NCBI GenBank assembly: GCA_964019055.1 | Contig: OZ025207.1 | Location: forward strand, 21,706,617 to 21,770,616 | DNA length: 64,000 bases | Reading direction: 5' to 3' | Origin: Anthopleura xanthogrammica | Taxonomy: Eukaryota; Cnidaria; Anthozoa; Actiniaria; Actiniidae | In this document: positions 38,314 to 51,187 of the stretch, piece after piece | How the letters are laid out: the number at the start of each line of letters is the position of its first letter | Numbering within the stretch: the stretch's first letter is position 1 | The notes under the pieces: generated by a model | The model's database searches: none | Told to the model about the DNA's origin: nothing | Seen by the model: the letters and a program-made list of their open reading frames with translations, nothing else | Program-made: the position numbers and the translations under genes

Positions 38314-38323
38314 AGAGATTACT

Positions 38324-38461
38324 TCATGGAAAGTGCGCGCGTACGGTTTTTATTCACGAGTTGTGAAGTATCATAAAACGAAGAAGCGAGTCTTCGAGCG
38401 CGTGAGTTTTATGATACGAAACAATGAGTGAATAAAATCTGTACAAAGCACTTTCCATGGT
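38324..38461. mobile_element. MITE-like foldback with catggaaagtgc ends
   Basis: It starts catggaaagtgc and ends gcactttccatg. The inner arms tttttattcac and tatcataaaac.gaagaagcgag are inverted around a short spacer. No frame. Confidence 0.8.
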
Positions 38462-38469
38462 GTTTTCTT

Positions 38470-39946
38470 TTTATTATATTCATACCCAGATTTTCAATTT
38501 GGTTTGAATTAGAGATTATTTTAGTTTACAAAGTTTGTAAACAAAGCTCAGTTTCCAAACTAAAAATTATATTGCAATAATTCTTTATTTTACAACGCTG
38601 TTTTACAAGCATAATAAAAACTTATTCTTATTAAATTCTAATTCGGTTTCTAAGTTTAATCTTTTCAACTTCTAGGCTTTTAGTTTACACCATAAACGAT
38701 TGCGAAAGTTTACCGAAGTTTCTGTCGCCTTCTTACATGGCAAAGCTGCCTTTCAATTCCTCGTTGTTGTTTAATACATTTTTAAAGAACTTTTCCACGA
38801 GATTTACATCTCGGTCAGCTTTTCCTCCGCTCTACCATTGGTATTTCATCGATTTTCTCTTTGGTTTCGTCGTCTAAATTATATTTTCATCCATGTTTTG
38901 AACTCAAACTTTCTAGTTTAGGTCTCACCGAAGTCGTCTTCTTACAAAAGCAACTGAAGCTGACTTCCCTTGTTGTTGTTTAAGTTTTCAGTACTTTTAA
39001 AGAACGTTTCCAATAGAATTACATCTCAGGCAGCTTTTTCTCCGCTTTACTATAGGTAATTCATCGATTTTCTCTTTGGTTTTGTCGTCTAAAATATAGT
39101 TTCATTCATGTTTTGAAATAAAAACTTTCTAGTTTAGTCGAAAGTCTCACACGAAAGAGCAGTGGAGCCCATTGCTGCCGGCTTCTGATTGGACGTATCG
39201 TTTTTCTCACACGTGAAGAAAAGCCGTACGTGGCTTCTGATTGGACGTATCGTTTTTCTCACACGTGAAAAAGCGATACGCGCATTGTGATTGGTTGGGA
39301 AAAGTGAACGAATAAAGACTTCGGAAGGCATATGTTGTTGTATATTGGCTTTAATCCAAACGTTTCGCCTGTCACGGCTTCGTCAGTGAATGCTCTTTGA
39401 ATTTTTTTTCGAAGAAATGCTGAAAACCGCGTTGAAGATGCACTGGTAACAGAGTTTCAGCCATTTTCTCTGTATTTGAATCTCCCGCCACTCATTAACT
39501 TCGCACTGGCTCATTGCACTCCAAGCTCTTAATTAGATGCAAAAAACTAATTGACCCCTCATTCTGCGCGATGCATTTTGTCTTGCAAACTCAGGGCATC
39601 TACTGCGCATTGGTGTCCAAGTGAACATACAAGTTGCAGAAAGAACAAGGAATAAAAAAGAAAAATACTCTGAACTGGGAACAGGAATTAAGAACATTTA
39701 TAAAGACTGCAAGTAAACATTTTCTTCGATTTCCTAGCTAGGAAGATTCCACTCAACCCCCGAACAAAACATCAAGAACAGCATAGGAGACACTAATGAA
39801 ACAACAAATATACTAAAAGCGCAAAAATGGATCTCAAAATGCGGAGATAGTTAGAGTATTTTATCAAGTTGCGCAATGAACGATGTAAAGCTAAAGCCCG
39901 AATTGTTGACAGTAAACCCAAGAAGAAATTGAACCAATAAATATGC

Positions 39947-39950
<4 letters not shown>
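38470..39950. repeat. Intron sequence with direct repeats
   Basis: About 38780-38930 recurs with changes at about 39000-39140 (catcgattttctctttggtt marker). A second pair, cttctgattggacgtatcg, lies at about 39182 and 39234. tcacacgtgaa follows each, and the sequence resembles a stress-type palindrome TCACACGTGA. No exon seen. Confidence 0.6.
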
Positions 39951-39952
<2 letters not shown>

Positions 39953-39981
<29 letters not shown>

Positions 39982-40455
39982 ATAATAATAACTTTATTTA
40001 ATGAGGGTGACACATGACAACACTGATGAACTAGTGGCCCTCTGTCTTGAAAAAAATACTATATAAATATATTACACTTATAAAACGATATATATTTTAT
40101 AATTATAAAACGATAAAACCTAAGATAACTTTTAGAACATAACTAAGAAAACATTATTGGTAAAGAAATATTGGTGAAAATACATTTGAAATACTTATTC
40201 ATATATTCGTATGGATAATATTAGATACTTAATGTGAATAGTAATATAATACAGAAATCTGTGTGTAGAAAAAAAAACCCAGATGTATACCAGATACCAG
40301 AGTACCAGATGCATAAACTTATCTAGGGGAGGTCCTAGGGTGCCGGTGACTCCCTCCCACTGTCGCCCCTTTGTAGAAATGTACTGATAAATTACGAAAC
40401 AACCAGCTGGCTTTAAAATAATAAGCAATAAAACAATAATCGAATTTACATTACA
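39953..40455. other. (AAT)n run and AT-rich intron
   Basis: AAT repeats at about 39951-39985, then AT-rich sequence with no exon up to the donor at 40453. Confidence 0.5.
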
Positions 40456-40458
40456 AAC

Positions 40459-40666
40459 CTTTATTCAGCCTTGCTTCGATCTTTTTAGTCTCTATTGAAC
40501 AGTTTGTAGCCTCCTCGATTCCCATCATATAGACGTCATATAGATTTTTTGAGGATATCTTGATGTTGTTCTTGATAGAAATATCGGTGAACAATTTGAA
40601 GTGGTGGCTGCCTTCGGTTTTCATCAAAAATTCCATATATGTTGTGTTGCGCAAAGCAGAGTACAA
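40459..40666 (-). CDS. Host gene copy 1, internal exon (208 nt)
   Basis: Acceptor tttccag and donor GTTTGT bound an open exon. The product (YSALRNTTYMEFL...FTDISIKNNIK) matches that of copy 2 at 62561-62771 (HSALVNTEHKDLL...FTEISIKGNIK), and both use the unusual GTTTGT donor. Helical, function unknown. Confidence 0.7.
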
Positions 40667-40829
40667 CTGGAAATAAAGAAATTCGATTCTTGATGCATAT
40701 GCATTTCTAGGACGTTACAAAGTACGATAATAACAGCAGCGCGAAAGGCAATTAATTTATTTTGAATGTTGCGTTATCCTACCCCCCCCCCCCTACTCAC
40801 CTCATCATGACCTTATATAGATTAAGATG

Positions 40830-41552
40830 TTTTGGAACCTTAGAGGAGTCTGGGTAAATCTATTTGGTATCAGACCCATTATCGTACTATACCTGACTGT
40901 ACATGATGTTAGAACCTTAGAGGGTTATTCTGGGTAAATCTATCTGGTATCGTACCCATCAACGTACTATACCTGACTGTAGATGATGTTAGAACCTTAG
41001 AGGATTATTCAGGGTATCTCTATCTGGTATCATACCCATCATCGTACTATACCTGACTGTAGATGATGTTAGAACCTTAGAGGGTTATTCAGGGTAAATC
41101 TATCTGGTATCATACCAATTATCGTACTATACCTGACTGTAGATGATGTTAGAACATTAGAGAGTTATTCAGGGTAAATCTATCTGGTATCATACCCATC
41201 ATCGTATTATACCTGACTGTAGATGCTATTAGAATCTTAGAGGATTATTCTGGGTAAATCTATCTGGTATCATACCCATCATCGTACTATACCTGACTAT
41301 AGATGATGTTAGAATCTTAGAGGGTTATTCAGGGTAAATATATATGGTATCATACCCATCATGGACCTATATTGTACCTGACTGTAAATGATGTTAGAAC
41401 ATTAGAGAGTTATTCAGGGTAAATCTATCTCGTATCATACCCATCATCGACCTATATTGTACCTGACTGTAGATGATGTTGGACATTAGAGAGTTATTCA
41501 GGGTAAATCTATATAGCATCATGCCCATCATTGTACTATTATACCTAAATGA
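40830..41552 (-). repeat. 80-bp minisatellite in intron of host gene copy 1
   Basis: About nine units of 80 bp (marker cctgactgtagatgatgtt), some 6-7 bp longer by an extra cctatattg. On the gene strand each unit reads like the end of the exon at 41748-41909 including its CAG|GTATAG donor. The same family fills 62990-64000 in copy 2. Confidence 0.95.
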
Positions 41553-41747
41553 TAGAAGCGACCATTGTGCGGTTGGGAGTTAAGTTGTCGTTTACGTGAG
41601 ACGATCACTTACGACAACTTCGGATATGAAGGAAGCCCAAACCTAATTTTTTACCCGATTTCGTCCCCCTCCAATAAAAAAAACATGCATGTCTGTAAGA
41701 TATGAAAAAAGATTTCACCTTAATTTGCTGTCACACGCGTACTATAC

Positions 41748-41909
41748 CTGATCGTATATGATGTTCATATCGAATATTTTAGGATTGTTAATTAAACCTC
41801 TATATGGTATATATGACATCACAGCTTTGGCGTCTTTAAAGTCTTCCACAAATTCACCGGCATAAAATCTCATTCCACCTCGGTTTAGGGTTCCGTTTCG
41901 AGCTTTTTC
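41748..41909 (-). CDS. Host gene copy 1, internal exon (162 nt)
   Basis: Acceptor tttcttcag and donor GTATAG bound 54 in-frame codons starting EKARNGTLNRGGMRFYAGEF. The last 60 nt and the donor resemble the unit of the minisatellite next to it. Function unknown. Confidence 0.65.
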
Positions 41910-42217
41910 CTGAAGAAAAAGTTTACATTACAACTTGTCTTGCCCAACAAACGGCAAAATAACGGTCATCAGTAAACAGAATAAAGTTTATTCCATAATG
42001 TAAAGTTTGCGTGCAGCATAGAAAGAGGGGAATTGGCAAATGCTATATCGCGCATCTTGAAAACTCAGGTTTTCATTTTGTGTATTCATTTTTGATAAGG
42101 AAGTACCCCCCCTCCCCCTCTATACCTCTGGCACATCCACTATACTATACGTTATATACCGCAAGATAAAAGAAGAAAAAGACGTAATGACAAGATGATG
42201 GGGTAAGGGAAACTTAC

Positions 42218-42372
42218 ACTCATTATAGCAGCTCTTTGCATCACATTATCTTGGAAAAACATGTCGAATGCTTCGAAAAATCCTTGATGCATTCTGAGAA
42301 TTTTCTTAACCTTCATCCAGGAGCCCTTGAATAACTCTGCGACATCTAGGACATTCTTTTTCAGAAGTTCAG
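42218..42372 (-). CDS. Host gene copy 1, internal exon (155 nt)
   Basis: Acceptor ataccctag and donor GTAAGT bound an open exon with a helical product (LLKKNVLDVAELFKG, FFEAFDMFFQDNVMQ). It joins the row of minus-strand exons. Function unknown. Confidence 0.6.
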
Positions 42373-42648
42373 CTAGGGTATAAAAGAACAATATACCTTT
42401 AAGAGAGCCGGACACACTGCACCCAATCCTCCTCTACGTTATGTTTTGGTCTTCGCCGACAATGACGAACGAACAACAACCTGTCTGTCTTTCTGTCTGT
42501 CTGACTGTCTGTCTGTTTGTTTGGTTTTTTTATTTGTTTGTTTGTTTGTTGAACAGGGAAAATTGCTGAAGTCTAAGGTCACATAGGATATAGTCTCAAG
42601 TTATTCTGTGAATGTGAACCCACATCTATTCATGTAAACTTTGCTTAC

Positions 42649-42758
42649 TTCCTCTGGCCTGTTTTGCGTAACGATCTGCTCTTTCTGCAATTCGTACTAG
42701 CGTTTCATGAATGTGTCCATAGAAATTTGATTTCGATCCATTGTATACATAATTGGTA
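42649..42758 (-). CDS. Host gene copy 1, internal exon (110 nt)
   Basis: Acceptor tatatag and donor GTAAGC bound an open frame with product NYVYNGSKSNFYGHIHETLV followed by a charged helix (RIAERADRYAKQARG). This is the most 5' exon of copy 1 that I can see; further exons may lie to the right. Function unknown. Confidence 0.5.
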
Positions 42759-42839
42759 CTATATAAAGATCAAAAGTACATTAGTTGTGTGGGGAATAAA
42801 ATAATTAAAATGTAAATGTAACCCAATATTGTCAAAAAA

Positions 42840-42885
42840 CGGACGTTTACGCCGATGGTTGCAGGTTCGAGCCTATGTTCAAGGT
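42840..42885 (+). repeat. B-box-like tRNA fragment
   Basis: gatggttgcaggttcgagcctatgtt resembles a tRNA T-arm with a B-box (ggttcgagcc). No full cloverleaf is visible, so it is likely a SINE remnant. Confidence 0.35.
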
Positions 42886-43084
42886 AAGAATCAAACGCCC
42901 CCTATGGCAAACTCGTGGATACGACCCGGATTGACGAAAATAAGCTGTGACCGAACTTGATGTAGCTCTTAAAACCGCTTGTCTATTTTAAGCCTTTTGC
43001 CTTATGATATTTCTGCTTAATAATAGAAATACATATACTAATTTCTTGGAGAAATGAAAGTAAATATGATCATGTAATAGCGGA

Positions 43085-44546
43085 GCACCATACTTAAGAA
43101 AAAATGGTAACCCATCGAGTTGATTTTTCATGGCTTAAGTGCGCCATCACCTTGTCCGTACGTACAACATACGGCGTGTACCACCACAGGGTTCCCGCTT
43201 GATTAAAAGCGAACTCGCAAATACATAAAAAACCTTGCTTTTCGACACATAATAAAAAATTTGATGGATCAAGAAGTAGTCTTCAAGAATTTAGGTGTTT
43301 TTTTTCGCGAACAATCGTATATTTAACTTATTTTGTTCGCCTTCGATCGGCAAATCAAAGAAGACTTTCTCTCACTCAATAGTTTTAATATTTTAATACA
43401 TAATTTAATTTCATGTTGAATGTAATATAAAAAGGAATACATATTCCGCCACATATTTGCCATTTATTTAACTTTTCCAGCTAGTAATTGCACATGAATG
43501 AGCGATAGGTCTATTTTATGTTGTTGAACAACATGTTCTTGTAAGCTTATAACATGGCATACTTTGGTCTTTTACTGAGTCGATAAAATAAAAAGATATA
43601 CAAGAACATTTCCAAAGGCTGACAAAGAAAATTATCATTTTGGATCAATAATTCTGTCTCCTGTTCTTTTGAATTTCAACTTAACTAGCTAGACTGAATG
43701 TAAGCAAGTTTGTTTTTCGAAAACATTTGCCGTTCGTATTTTTTCACCTAAAACCGATATTTGGTCACCTAAAACCAATACCATTTGCTTAATAAGATCT
43801 TCTTCAACACATGAAATACTTATTAATTATTGTATGTTATCAAAAACCAATTCCTTTCAAAAATTTAGCTTATAAACTTTTCTCTAGATTTAACCATGTA
43901 AAAGTTGAATAAAAACATAAACGAGGAAGACATATCAAATTGAAAATGTACCATTTAATACCTAGTTGTGTAATAAAGCTTACGGCTATGGTTCTGAAAA
44001 CTTTGGTTGCTAAACTAAATACATCACCATGGAAATATTTTCATGCTTTGGAGTTTTCAAACTAAAAAATTCTCTTACGTACCAATGAATATTTCAGCGA
44101 TTCCTTTCCTCTATAAAGCAAAACGTCAATAATAACATAACTTCAAACCAAATAATCTTCCTGGAATTGTGAAGCTTAATAAGGTCGATTTTTACTTTGT
44201 GTTTTTCGTTTACAAGCAGCACATGGCTGGGAAGCTGCTGGAAGTTTTGCTTGACGTGCAAACGCGCCCGAAAACCGTCACACTTTCGTATGCAGTTTCA
44301 CGATTGTCACGCACTTAGTATGAAATTTATTTATAGCTAGTTAATCAAATTATTTAAAAATTCGTTTCTCTTTAAAACGCATGGATAACCCCATTTTGTG
44401 TGTGTAGATTTTAAAGTAGTCAAATTAGTCTTGTGAAATAGAACATTAGATTTATAATTGGTTTTGAAAAGAATATGGGAAATAGGAAGTACGAAGAATT
44501 GAACTGGGAGCTCCGCTTTTAGGCAGTGCCTAAATATATATATTAC
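43085..44546. mobile_element. Microsatellite-family DNA transposon, long copy
   Basis: Starts agcggagcaccatacttaag and ends gggagctccgcttttaggcagtgcctaa. The ends match, in the opposite orientation, those at 53119-54779. This copy has only a short gtacgtacaacatac stretch where the others carry long tetranucleotide arrays. No transposase frame seen. Confidence 0.6.
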
Positions 44547-44549
44547 CTA

Positions 44550-46485
44550 AACCAATGTGATGGCGTTGCGTTACGGGTAGTACGTTACTATCATCTTCTT
44601 GTGCCGAATCTGTATCGTCTGACTTTAATTACCGTAAGTTTGTCTGACATGAATATATTTACTTAAAACTATTTACACTGTAAAATCAGCAGATATTTTT
44701 CACAAATTCGTTTAGAAATGTTATTCAACTTGTCTTCATTCAGGTCTGTAATTGAATGATTGTTTTTGGAGCAAATTCTCGATAGTTTATAGGCGGCATT
44801 TGATTATCGTTTAAAGGCAATTCGGAGTTTAATTGCCGACTTCAAGGCTGCATCAGAACTATTACTGGGTTGCCTGTAGACAGCCCAGTCTTAAAATGAG
44901 GCTCTTCTTTTTTCTTTTTCGGGGTCGGGATTATGATCGGACGAAACTTGAACCATTCTAATTGTCTGTCCAATGGATTTTTGGTTTGTCTATTTCTTAA
45001 ATATGATTGCATAAATGTTGACAGAATTAATCACATGATATTGAGCATGAGGTGGGTCTATTTGTCTTTGCTCGGTCGCAATTGCATCATTCCTTTAGAG
45101 TCGATAGAACTTATTAGAGCTCTTTTCTTGATCGAGGTATGTTGTTTATACGCATGTGGCCTACCATTATCTTTAGCTTTTTTATCGCTACGCTCAAACT
45201 ACTTACGAACGTACGTGGTAGACCCACACTAAAAGATGTTATTGAACGATTTTGGAACGGGTTCGTCCACGTACTCAAGGAGAGAACTATGAGAATCTAT
45301 GAGCAAACTATGAGAATCTTAGAACTATCTAGCCAAACTAGCCAATCTAGATCTTACCAGATCTCAAATACAAACTATACGGAGACAAACTACAAAACAA
45401 TAGACAAACAAGACTTTGAAGATGACTAACTTGAAGTCAGACGAGCAGAATAAAGTAATCAAGCTTAGATATTTCGTCAGCAATTAGCTGTCGCCTCGCC
45501 GTGCACTAAAGTTCAAGATGAGGAGTAAGTTAACGCGCGTAATGCAACGCTATTTGTTAGCGATAACATCATAACTTTAAACTCTCTGAGAAAGAAACGT
45601 CTTTAATTCTTATACTACTAATCTATTTTCCAAAATACAAATCTTTTTCGTAAGCTATTGAATAGTTAGTTTAATTACATAAACTAGCAAAATAAAAATA
45701 AATGGATATCTGGGGGATATACTGCCACACCATCCACACTGGTTACCAAAGGCACATAAAAAATAAAGAAGTGATAAAAGGGGTAAAAAAATTGCAGAAA
45801 ATATTTCTTTTATTTGGTACAACCATATGACTACTTTGTGAGTGGGTGAAAATGCCCTATAACCAACATTTCATTTTGATATAAAAAAGCTTATTTGGCA
45901 GTGAGCAGTTTCGATCCTGAAATAGATATAGTTATTTCATCAGACATGCTAGTCTTAGTAGCTTAAGGTAGTCTAGGTAAACAAGTAACTTAATACTCGT
46001 TAAAATGCGTTAATAACGTAATCAAAGCTTTTGTCGTACCAGTAAAGTAGGATAAAAGGTTGTTCTCCACAGGAAAGGAAGACTTTTGTGCGAAATAAGT
46101 AAGGATTAGCTTGGTGATTTGGCGAGTTTTGGAATGTTCATCATTGAACTCTAGAATACTTGCACAGGCAACCCAGTGAACGCTCCAAGAGCGCCTAACT
46201 CTAACTATTTGATTTCCTTATATAAATAACTTGGAACGTCTTGAACACTTAAGGTTCGAGGAGACTTGGAGAGCTAAAATTACATTCGTGTACCGTTCGT
46301 AAGCAGATGAGGTAAGACGGTGGATTAACGTTTAAATATCGATGTGCTAACGCTATAGTGAGCGAGCGAGTGAGTGAGTGACACATTTGCATATTCGTTG
46401 TCAAATGCTTTAAAGCAAAATTAGTGAATTATTACTAAAACCGTAATAACTAATATCAGCTCGAGACCAATAAGTTTCTTGTGGC
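44550..46485. other. AT-rich sequence, no supported gene
   Basis: A short plus-strand frame at 45139-45429 ends in a polar Ser/Thr/Asn-rich tail from near-repeats of ctatgagaatct and aactagcc, but it has no splice or homology support. Nothing else recognised. Confidence 0.45.
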
Positions 46486-46489
46486 ATTT

Positions 46490-48720
46490 TTTTAGAACTG
46501 CAAAATGCATTTGACTCTGTTGATCATAAAAGTCTACTTGATAAACTTAAGTTTTATTGTATTAGGGGTATTTCAGATATGTGCTTTACATCCTATTTAC
46601 AGTATCTAACAGAAAACGATATCTTTCTTTACCTAATGCATCATCTGATTATATCTAAGTTTTTTTGTGGAGTGCCACAGCTTTCAGTGCTCGGGCCAAT
46701 TCTCTTCCTTCTTTACAGAAATGACATTACTACAAGCTCTTAGAATTTTATTCAAATTCCACCTATTCGCAGACGAGACCAACCTTTTTTATCGTAATAA
46801 TTCTATTTTAGTTCTCTATCATCTTTAGAAAAAAATAACAAATGCATGATGAACTTGTACTTATTACTGATTGGTGTGCCTGCCAACAAATTACCTTTAA
46901 ATTTTGTTTCAACCCCTGAACGCCATTTTTTGAACATCATAACGTTGCACGATATTTTTTTAGTAAGAATTGAAATGATTTATATTATTATTCATGCAAA
47001 AAGCAAAATTATATATTATGTATTGGTCAATCATGCAAGGACGGCTTTTGGCCAATATCTGAAATCTATTTTAAATGGGTAACAAAAAGTCGTTAAGGTG
47101 TTTCCCTCCCGTTTTCAAACAACCGTACCGAACATTTTTGAGCGGCCGTTAATCTAACTTTCCGTAGTTGGATTATTATGAAATTCATATGATATATTCT
47201 ACTTTGATTGAAGTTTACATAAAAATGTAAAATATAAGCAAATTTAAAACGTTAAGATAGTGCCTAATATTGTAGTTTTAGTTAGTTTTAGCGTTTTCCC
47301 TTGATATTTCAAAAACCGCGAGAAATATTTTGTATAGCTTTTATGATCGTTTTTCCATTTTATGATCAACAGTGTCTCGAAGTTTCAACTGGATTGAAAC
47401 ATTTTAACTGAGTCAAATAAATTTATGAATTTTCCTCTTCTGATAACCAGTCGCATTGACTATTTTAACAGACTATTGTATGGACTACCGGACTGCCAGT
47501 TGAGCAAGTTTCAACGCATTGCCAGAAATATTGGACATTGTCAGCGGTGTTACGCATGAATGAAAATGAAGTGGTTTTCTAGAGGAAAAATATAACTACA
47601 TGGTTTCCAAGCACATATTTATATTCAACTATGATGTTAGTAAAACAATTCTTGCCAAAAAATAGTTACTTGACAATCAAAAGAACAACTATTATTTTTC
47701 TGTTGATAAGCCTCACCACAGGAAGCCCATGAAGGACAAGAAACAAGTTTCAAACGTAAATCGTTACTTTAAGCTTCCTTATTGTATCTCAGCAGTCAAT
47801 AGGAGCTTGTAAAAACAAAATGGCGATATTTAGGGGGTTTTGAAGCTGTTTGGAGCAGTTCTCTGTGGTTTCTTGTCATTTTTAACTGAAAACTACGAGC
47901 TAACAACGCGTCGAATCGCTTAAAATTTAACCTAACTTCAAGCTTCTTGGGAACCTACATTCTGAAGGCATGCTGTCTATTTTGAGCGGTTTTGGATTTA
48001 TTAAACACTCGTTTGGTGATATCGAGGTGGAGCTCTTTTACTTTTAAATTTTTTCGAGCTCAAATAAGACGATTTTGGGGTCAAGTGTGGCCAGATTTAT
48101 AGACGATGTATGGAATCTAGAGCTTTCGAAGCCTTTCGAAGGCAAGTAGTCCGGGAACCAATATGTCGCATGATTCAATGATCATTTTACGCTTATTTAG
48201 TAGCTTGTAGGGTGGGTTGTTTGTCGCGATGTGGAGCTCAGAGGAAATAAAACCCTATTCGCCGTAAATAGAGGAAGCTCTATATTCCCCATACATTTCC
48301 TATAAGACTCGGCGACTATTTTGTAAGCTGAAACGCATCATTGCGCATGGATGAGCAGGCTCATGTCCCATATTTCTGGCAATGGAGTGTTTAACACTGC
48401 TGCTAGACTTATCTAGCTGCACTGGCTTCCTATTAGACCACGGATACCTTTCAAGATACTTTTATTAACTCTCAAGGTTATTCACGGGCTTCCTCCGATA
48501 TGTATTCAAGAAAAAGTAACAATAAAGTCAGAGAATTACAACCTACGATCAACCAATTCTCTGTTGCTGAGGGTTCCTGCAATCAAATTGAAAGCTACGC
48601 TGGGGGATCGTTCATTTGCTATGGCGGCTCCTAAACTCTGGAACTCTCTTCCGAGTGAACTAAGTCAAATTCAATCTTGTAGAGACATTTAAGCGCCAAT
48701 AAAGACTTATCTATTTAAGT
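46490..48720 (+). mobile_element. Decayed CR1/L2-type LINE with an internal insertion
   Basis: Short reverse-transcriptase pieces appear in several frames: AFDSVDHKSLLDKLK near 46510, FFCGVPQLSVLGPILF near 46655-46710, and a FADE-type box near 46770. YGLPDCQLSKFQRI follows near 47480 and LHWLPIRPRIPFK, then LWNSLPSEL, at about 48415-48660. Stops and shifts are many. About 47530-48330 looks like an insertion, because the gcattgccagaaatattgg region partly recurs (inverted) near 48365. Non-functional. Confidence 0.7.
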
Positions 48721-48807
48721 AAGCATATGAACAATAAGTATCATCATTATTTATCCCTATACTATGTTATTCCTATACTATGTTATTATGTACCTTATTA
48801 CATGACA

Positions 48808-49200
48808 TTTTCGCGACACTTTAATTTCAAGATTTTCGCGATTTCGAAAAAATCGCGAAATTAAAGTGTCGCGAAAATAAGTGCCGCGAAAATATAATGA
48901 CGCGAAAATTAAGTGACCCTCCATTTTTGAGAAAGTAAAGAATCTAATAACCATTCTCAAAGCATTGATAAAAAACGTTGTTACTGAGAACCAAGTACTA
49001 GCGCCTATCAACATTGAATGATTGGAACAAGCTCTCAATATGCTAAAGTGAAAACCAAGGAACTAATGGGTTTTCTAAAATAATTTGTGCGTATTTGGGA
49101 ACAAATTATGAATAATTTATTCAATGAAATCGCGAAATTTAAGTGTCGCGAAATATACGACCTCCAAAATCGCAAAATTAACTTGTCACGAAAATCAGTA
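48808..49200. repeat. TCGCGAAA-rich foldback repeat
   Basis: ttcgcgacactttaatttc (48809) is complemented at about 48857-48876 (gaaattaaagtgtcgcgaa). Further copies of tcgcgaaat(t)taagtg occur at 48900 and 49130-49150. No coding content. Confidence 0.7.
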
Positions 49201-49328
49201 GTTCATGAAATATGGCATGTGTGTGTGTGACAATGCATGTATGCATCCTTCTAACATAACTGCTTGTACATATTATACATGCATATATTATATATATTAT
49301 TCACGTAGGATCGGAATTTTGTAACTTA

Positions 49329-49432
49329 CTACTTAGTTAAACAGCCTTCAAAAGGGTTTTCGTCAAAATTTTCGTACCACTCAGGAATATATGGTCGGAG
49401 AATTTCGTCGAAATTCACAATCGTAAAGAGCT
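49329..49432 (-). CDS. Possible terminal exon
   Basis: Acceptor tttctag, then an open frame coding LFTIVNFDEILRPYIPEWYE and 14 more residues before TAG. No counterpart in the neighbouring paralogues was recognised, so it may belong to another minus-strand gene or be chance. Confidence 0.3.
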
Positions 49433-49439
49433 CTAGAAA

Positions 49440-50230
49440 TTAAAAGAGAAAGAAATGTTAGTCCGATAATACACTGATGGTTTTAACTTGCCATCTATAC
49501 CATCTTAGCTCCCACCTGCCTATTCCCATATCCATCGTATCCACTCTGAATACAATAATAATTACAGCTTTTGGAACGCATTTTGCAGAGCCTCAATGCG
49601 TTTAAAGCAAAGCAAAGCAAAACAAAGCATGGTAGATATACATACAGTTCAAATGCTTGATTACTAAGAGATCTAGATCTAGAAAAAGAAATCGAACGTG
49701 TACAAAAAAGTAGCCTGAAAATTCTAGGTGCACCAGAGAATACAGTTGAGAAGCTGGGCACGAGGAGGAACTTGGCCACTTCAAGTGAATTTGCCACAAG
49801 TACCTGCTAGTACATCAGGATTAGCGGTACAACCTGAGAAGAAGCTACAACTATACTACCCCAATTTCAGGAACAGAGAAACATAAAGACAGCTTTATAC
49901 CGCGTGCCACAATATTACTTAATGAGTAGTATATTTTTTACGCCTGTTTAGCTTTTTGACATTTTTATATACATACATTTATTATTTGTAAACCATTTGT
50001 ATATTGTTTTCTTAAGTTTGGTTTAATAAAGCTATTATTATTATTATTATTATTATTATCATTATTATAAGACATATCTGGTAATAAAAAGCTATGCACT
50101 TACTAGTTATTTCTTCATTGAGTGTTTTTGCTGCAACACGAAATGAAAGAAAAACTATTTTAGTCAAAGAGCAAGAACAAAGAAAATTTGTAAGTCTTAA
50201 AATAAGAATATCGATGATGTCATCTATTGA
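49440..50230. other. Non-coding sequence with (ATT)n
   Basis: Includes aaagcaaagcaaaacaaagc near 49607 and a (TTA)n run at about 50034-50060. No exon seen. Confidence 0.45.
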
Positions 50231-50234
50231 TATT

Positions 50235-51100
50235 AAGACTAGGTGATGTCAGCAAAAATCGAACATACGCTGACAATAGCCGAAAGTTTCGATTTCGCTC
50301 ATATTTTGGTATTAGGTAGGCATATATGCGAATAAACCATGGTATATTTCATTAGTCGAAATATCGCTTCATTGCCGAGAAAAACGAGAAAAACGAATTT
50401 GTCAATAATCTGTTACAGGACAAGAATTAATCAAATACCTTTCACTACAAATATATGTTTATTATCGATTAGTTAATTATTAACAATTATTCACGCATGT
50501 CTTAAATGCACCTTTCTCAGCGCTAATTTCAATTGTATTAACTCATATATTCACGCCATGTAGTATTACTTCAGTAGCTTGAACTAGTACTTTGCTATCC
50601 TATGATATTTTGCTCTTTTAGGTAATATTTTTAACTCATTTGACTGAGCTTTAAATCGGCTTTATTACTCGTCGCAGAATGAAAAAAAAATGCTTTTAGT
50701 CACGGTTAGAATATTATTTCAACTCTTTATTTTCTTACTATCGGTCTTTTATTTTGCAAATGGTTAAAAAATATTTTTTGAATATTATTTACTTTTCATA
50801 AGGCGCCATAGTACCCTAGTAATTTTTTTTCTCACCATCATTAATTTATTGTAAATTTTTGAAGAATTATAAGGCACGCGAGCCCCTTGAAGTTGGAGTA
50901 TATTTTGGCTCTCTAAAAGGGTCAATCACTAACTTATTCGTTTTTCTCGTTTTTCTCGGAAATGAAGCGATTATTTCGACAAATCAAATATACCATGGTT
51001 TACTCGCATTTAGGCCTACCTAATACCGAAATATGAGCAAAATCGAACTTTCGGCTGTTGCCGGCAAATTTTGATTTAGTTCGATTTTTGCTGACATCTC
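50235..51100. mobile_element. Element with about 175-bp inverted arms
   Basis: 50235-50410 (gtcagcaaaaatcgaac ... cgagaaaaacgaattt) is the inverse of 50935-51100. Only the right half has a counterpart in duplication copy A (about 1300-1475). A non-autonomous DNA transposon is likely. Confidence 0.65.
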
Positions 51101-51187
51101 TTAATCATCCAATAACCATCCATCCAACCACAGCTCAAATGATCCTACGAGCGGTATATAACAGACGCACCATCCAGTCTACACCAT

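Noticed and set aside
40830..41552. CRISPR-like array
   Set aside because: Repeat units are head to tail without unique spacers, in a eukaryotic intron.
45139..45429. 96-codon plus-strand frame with polar tail
   Set aside because: No homology, no start or splice support, and the tail derives from short near-repeats.
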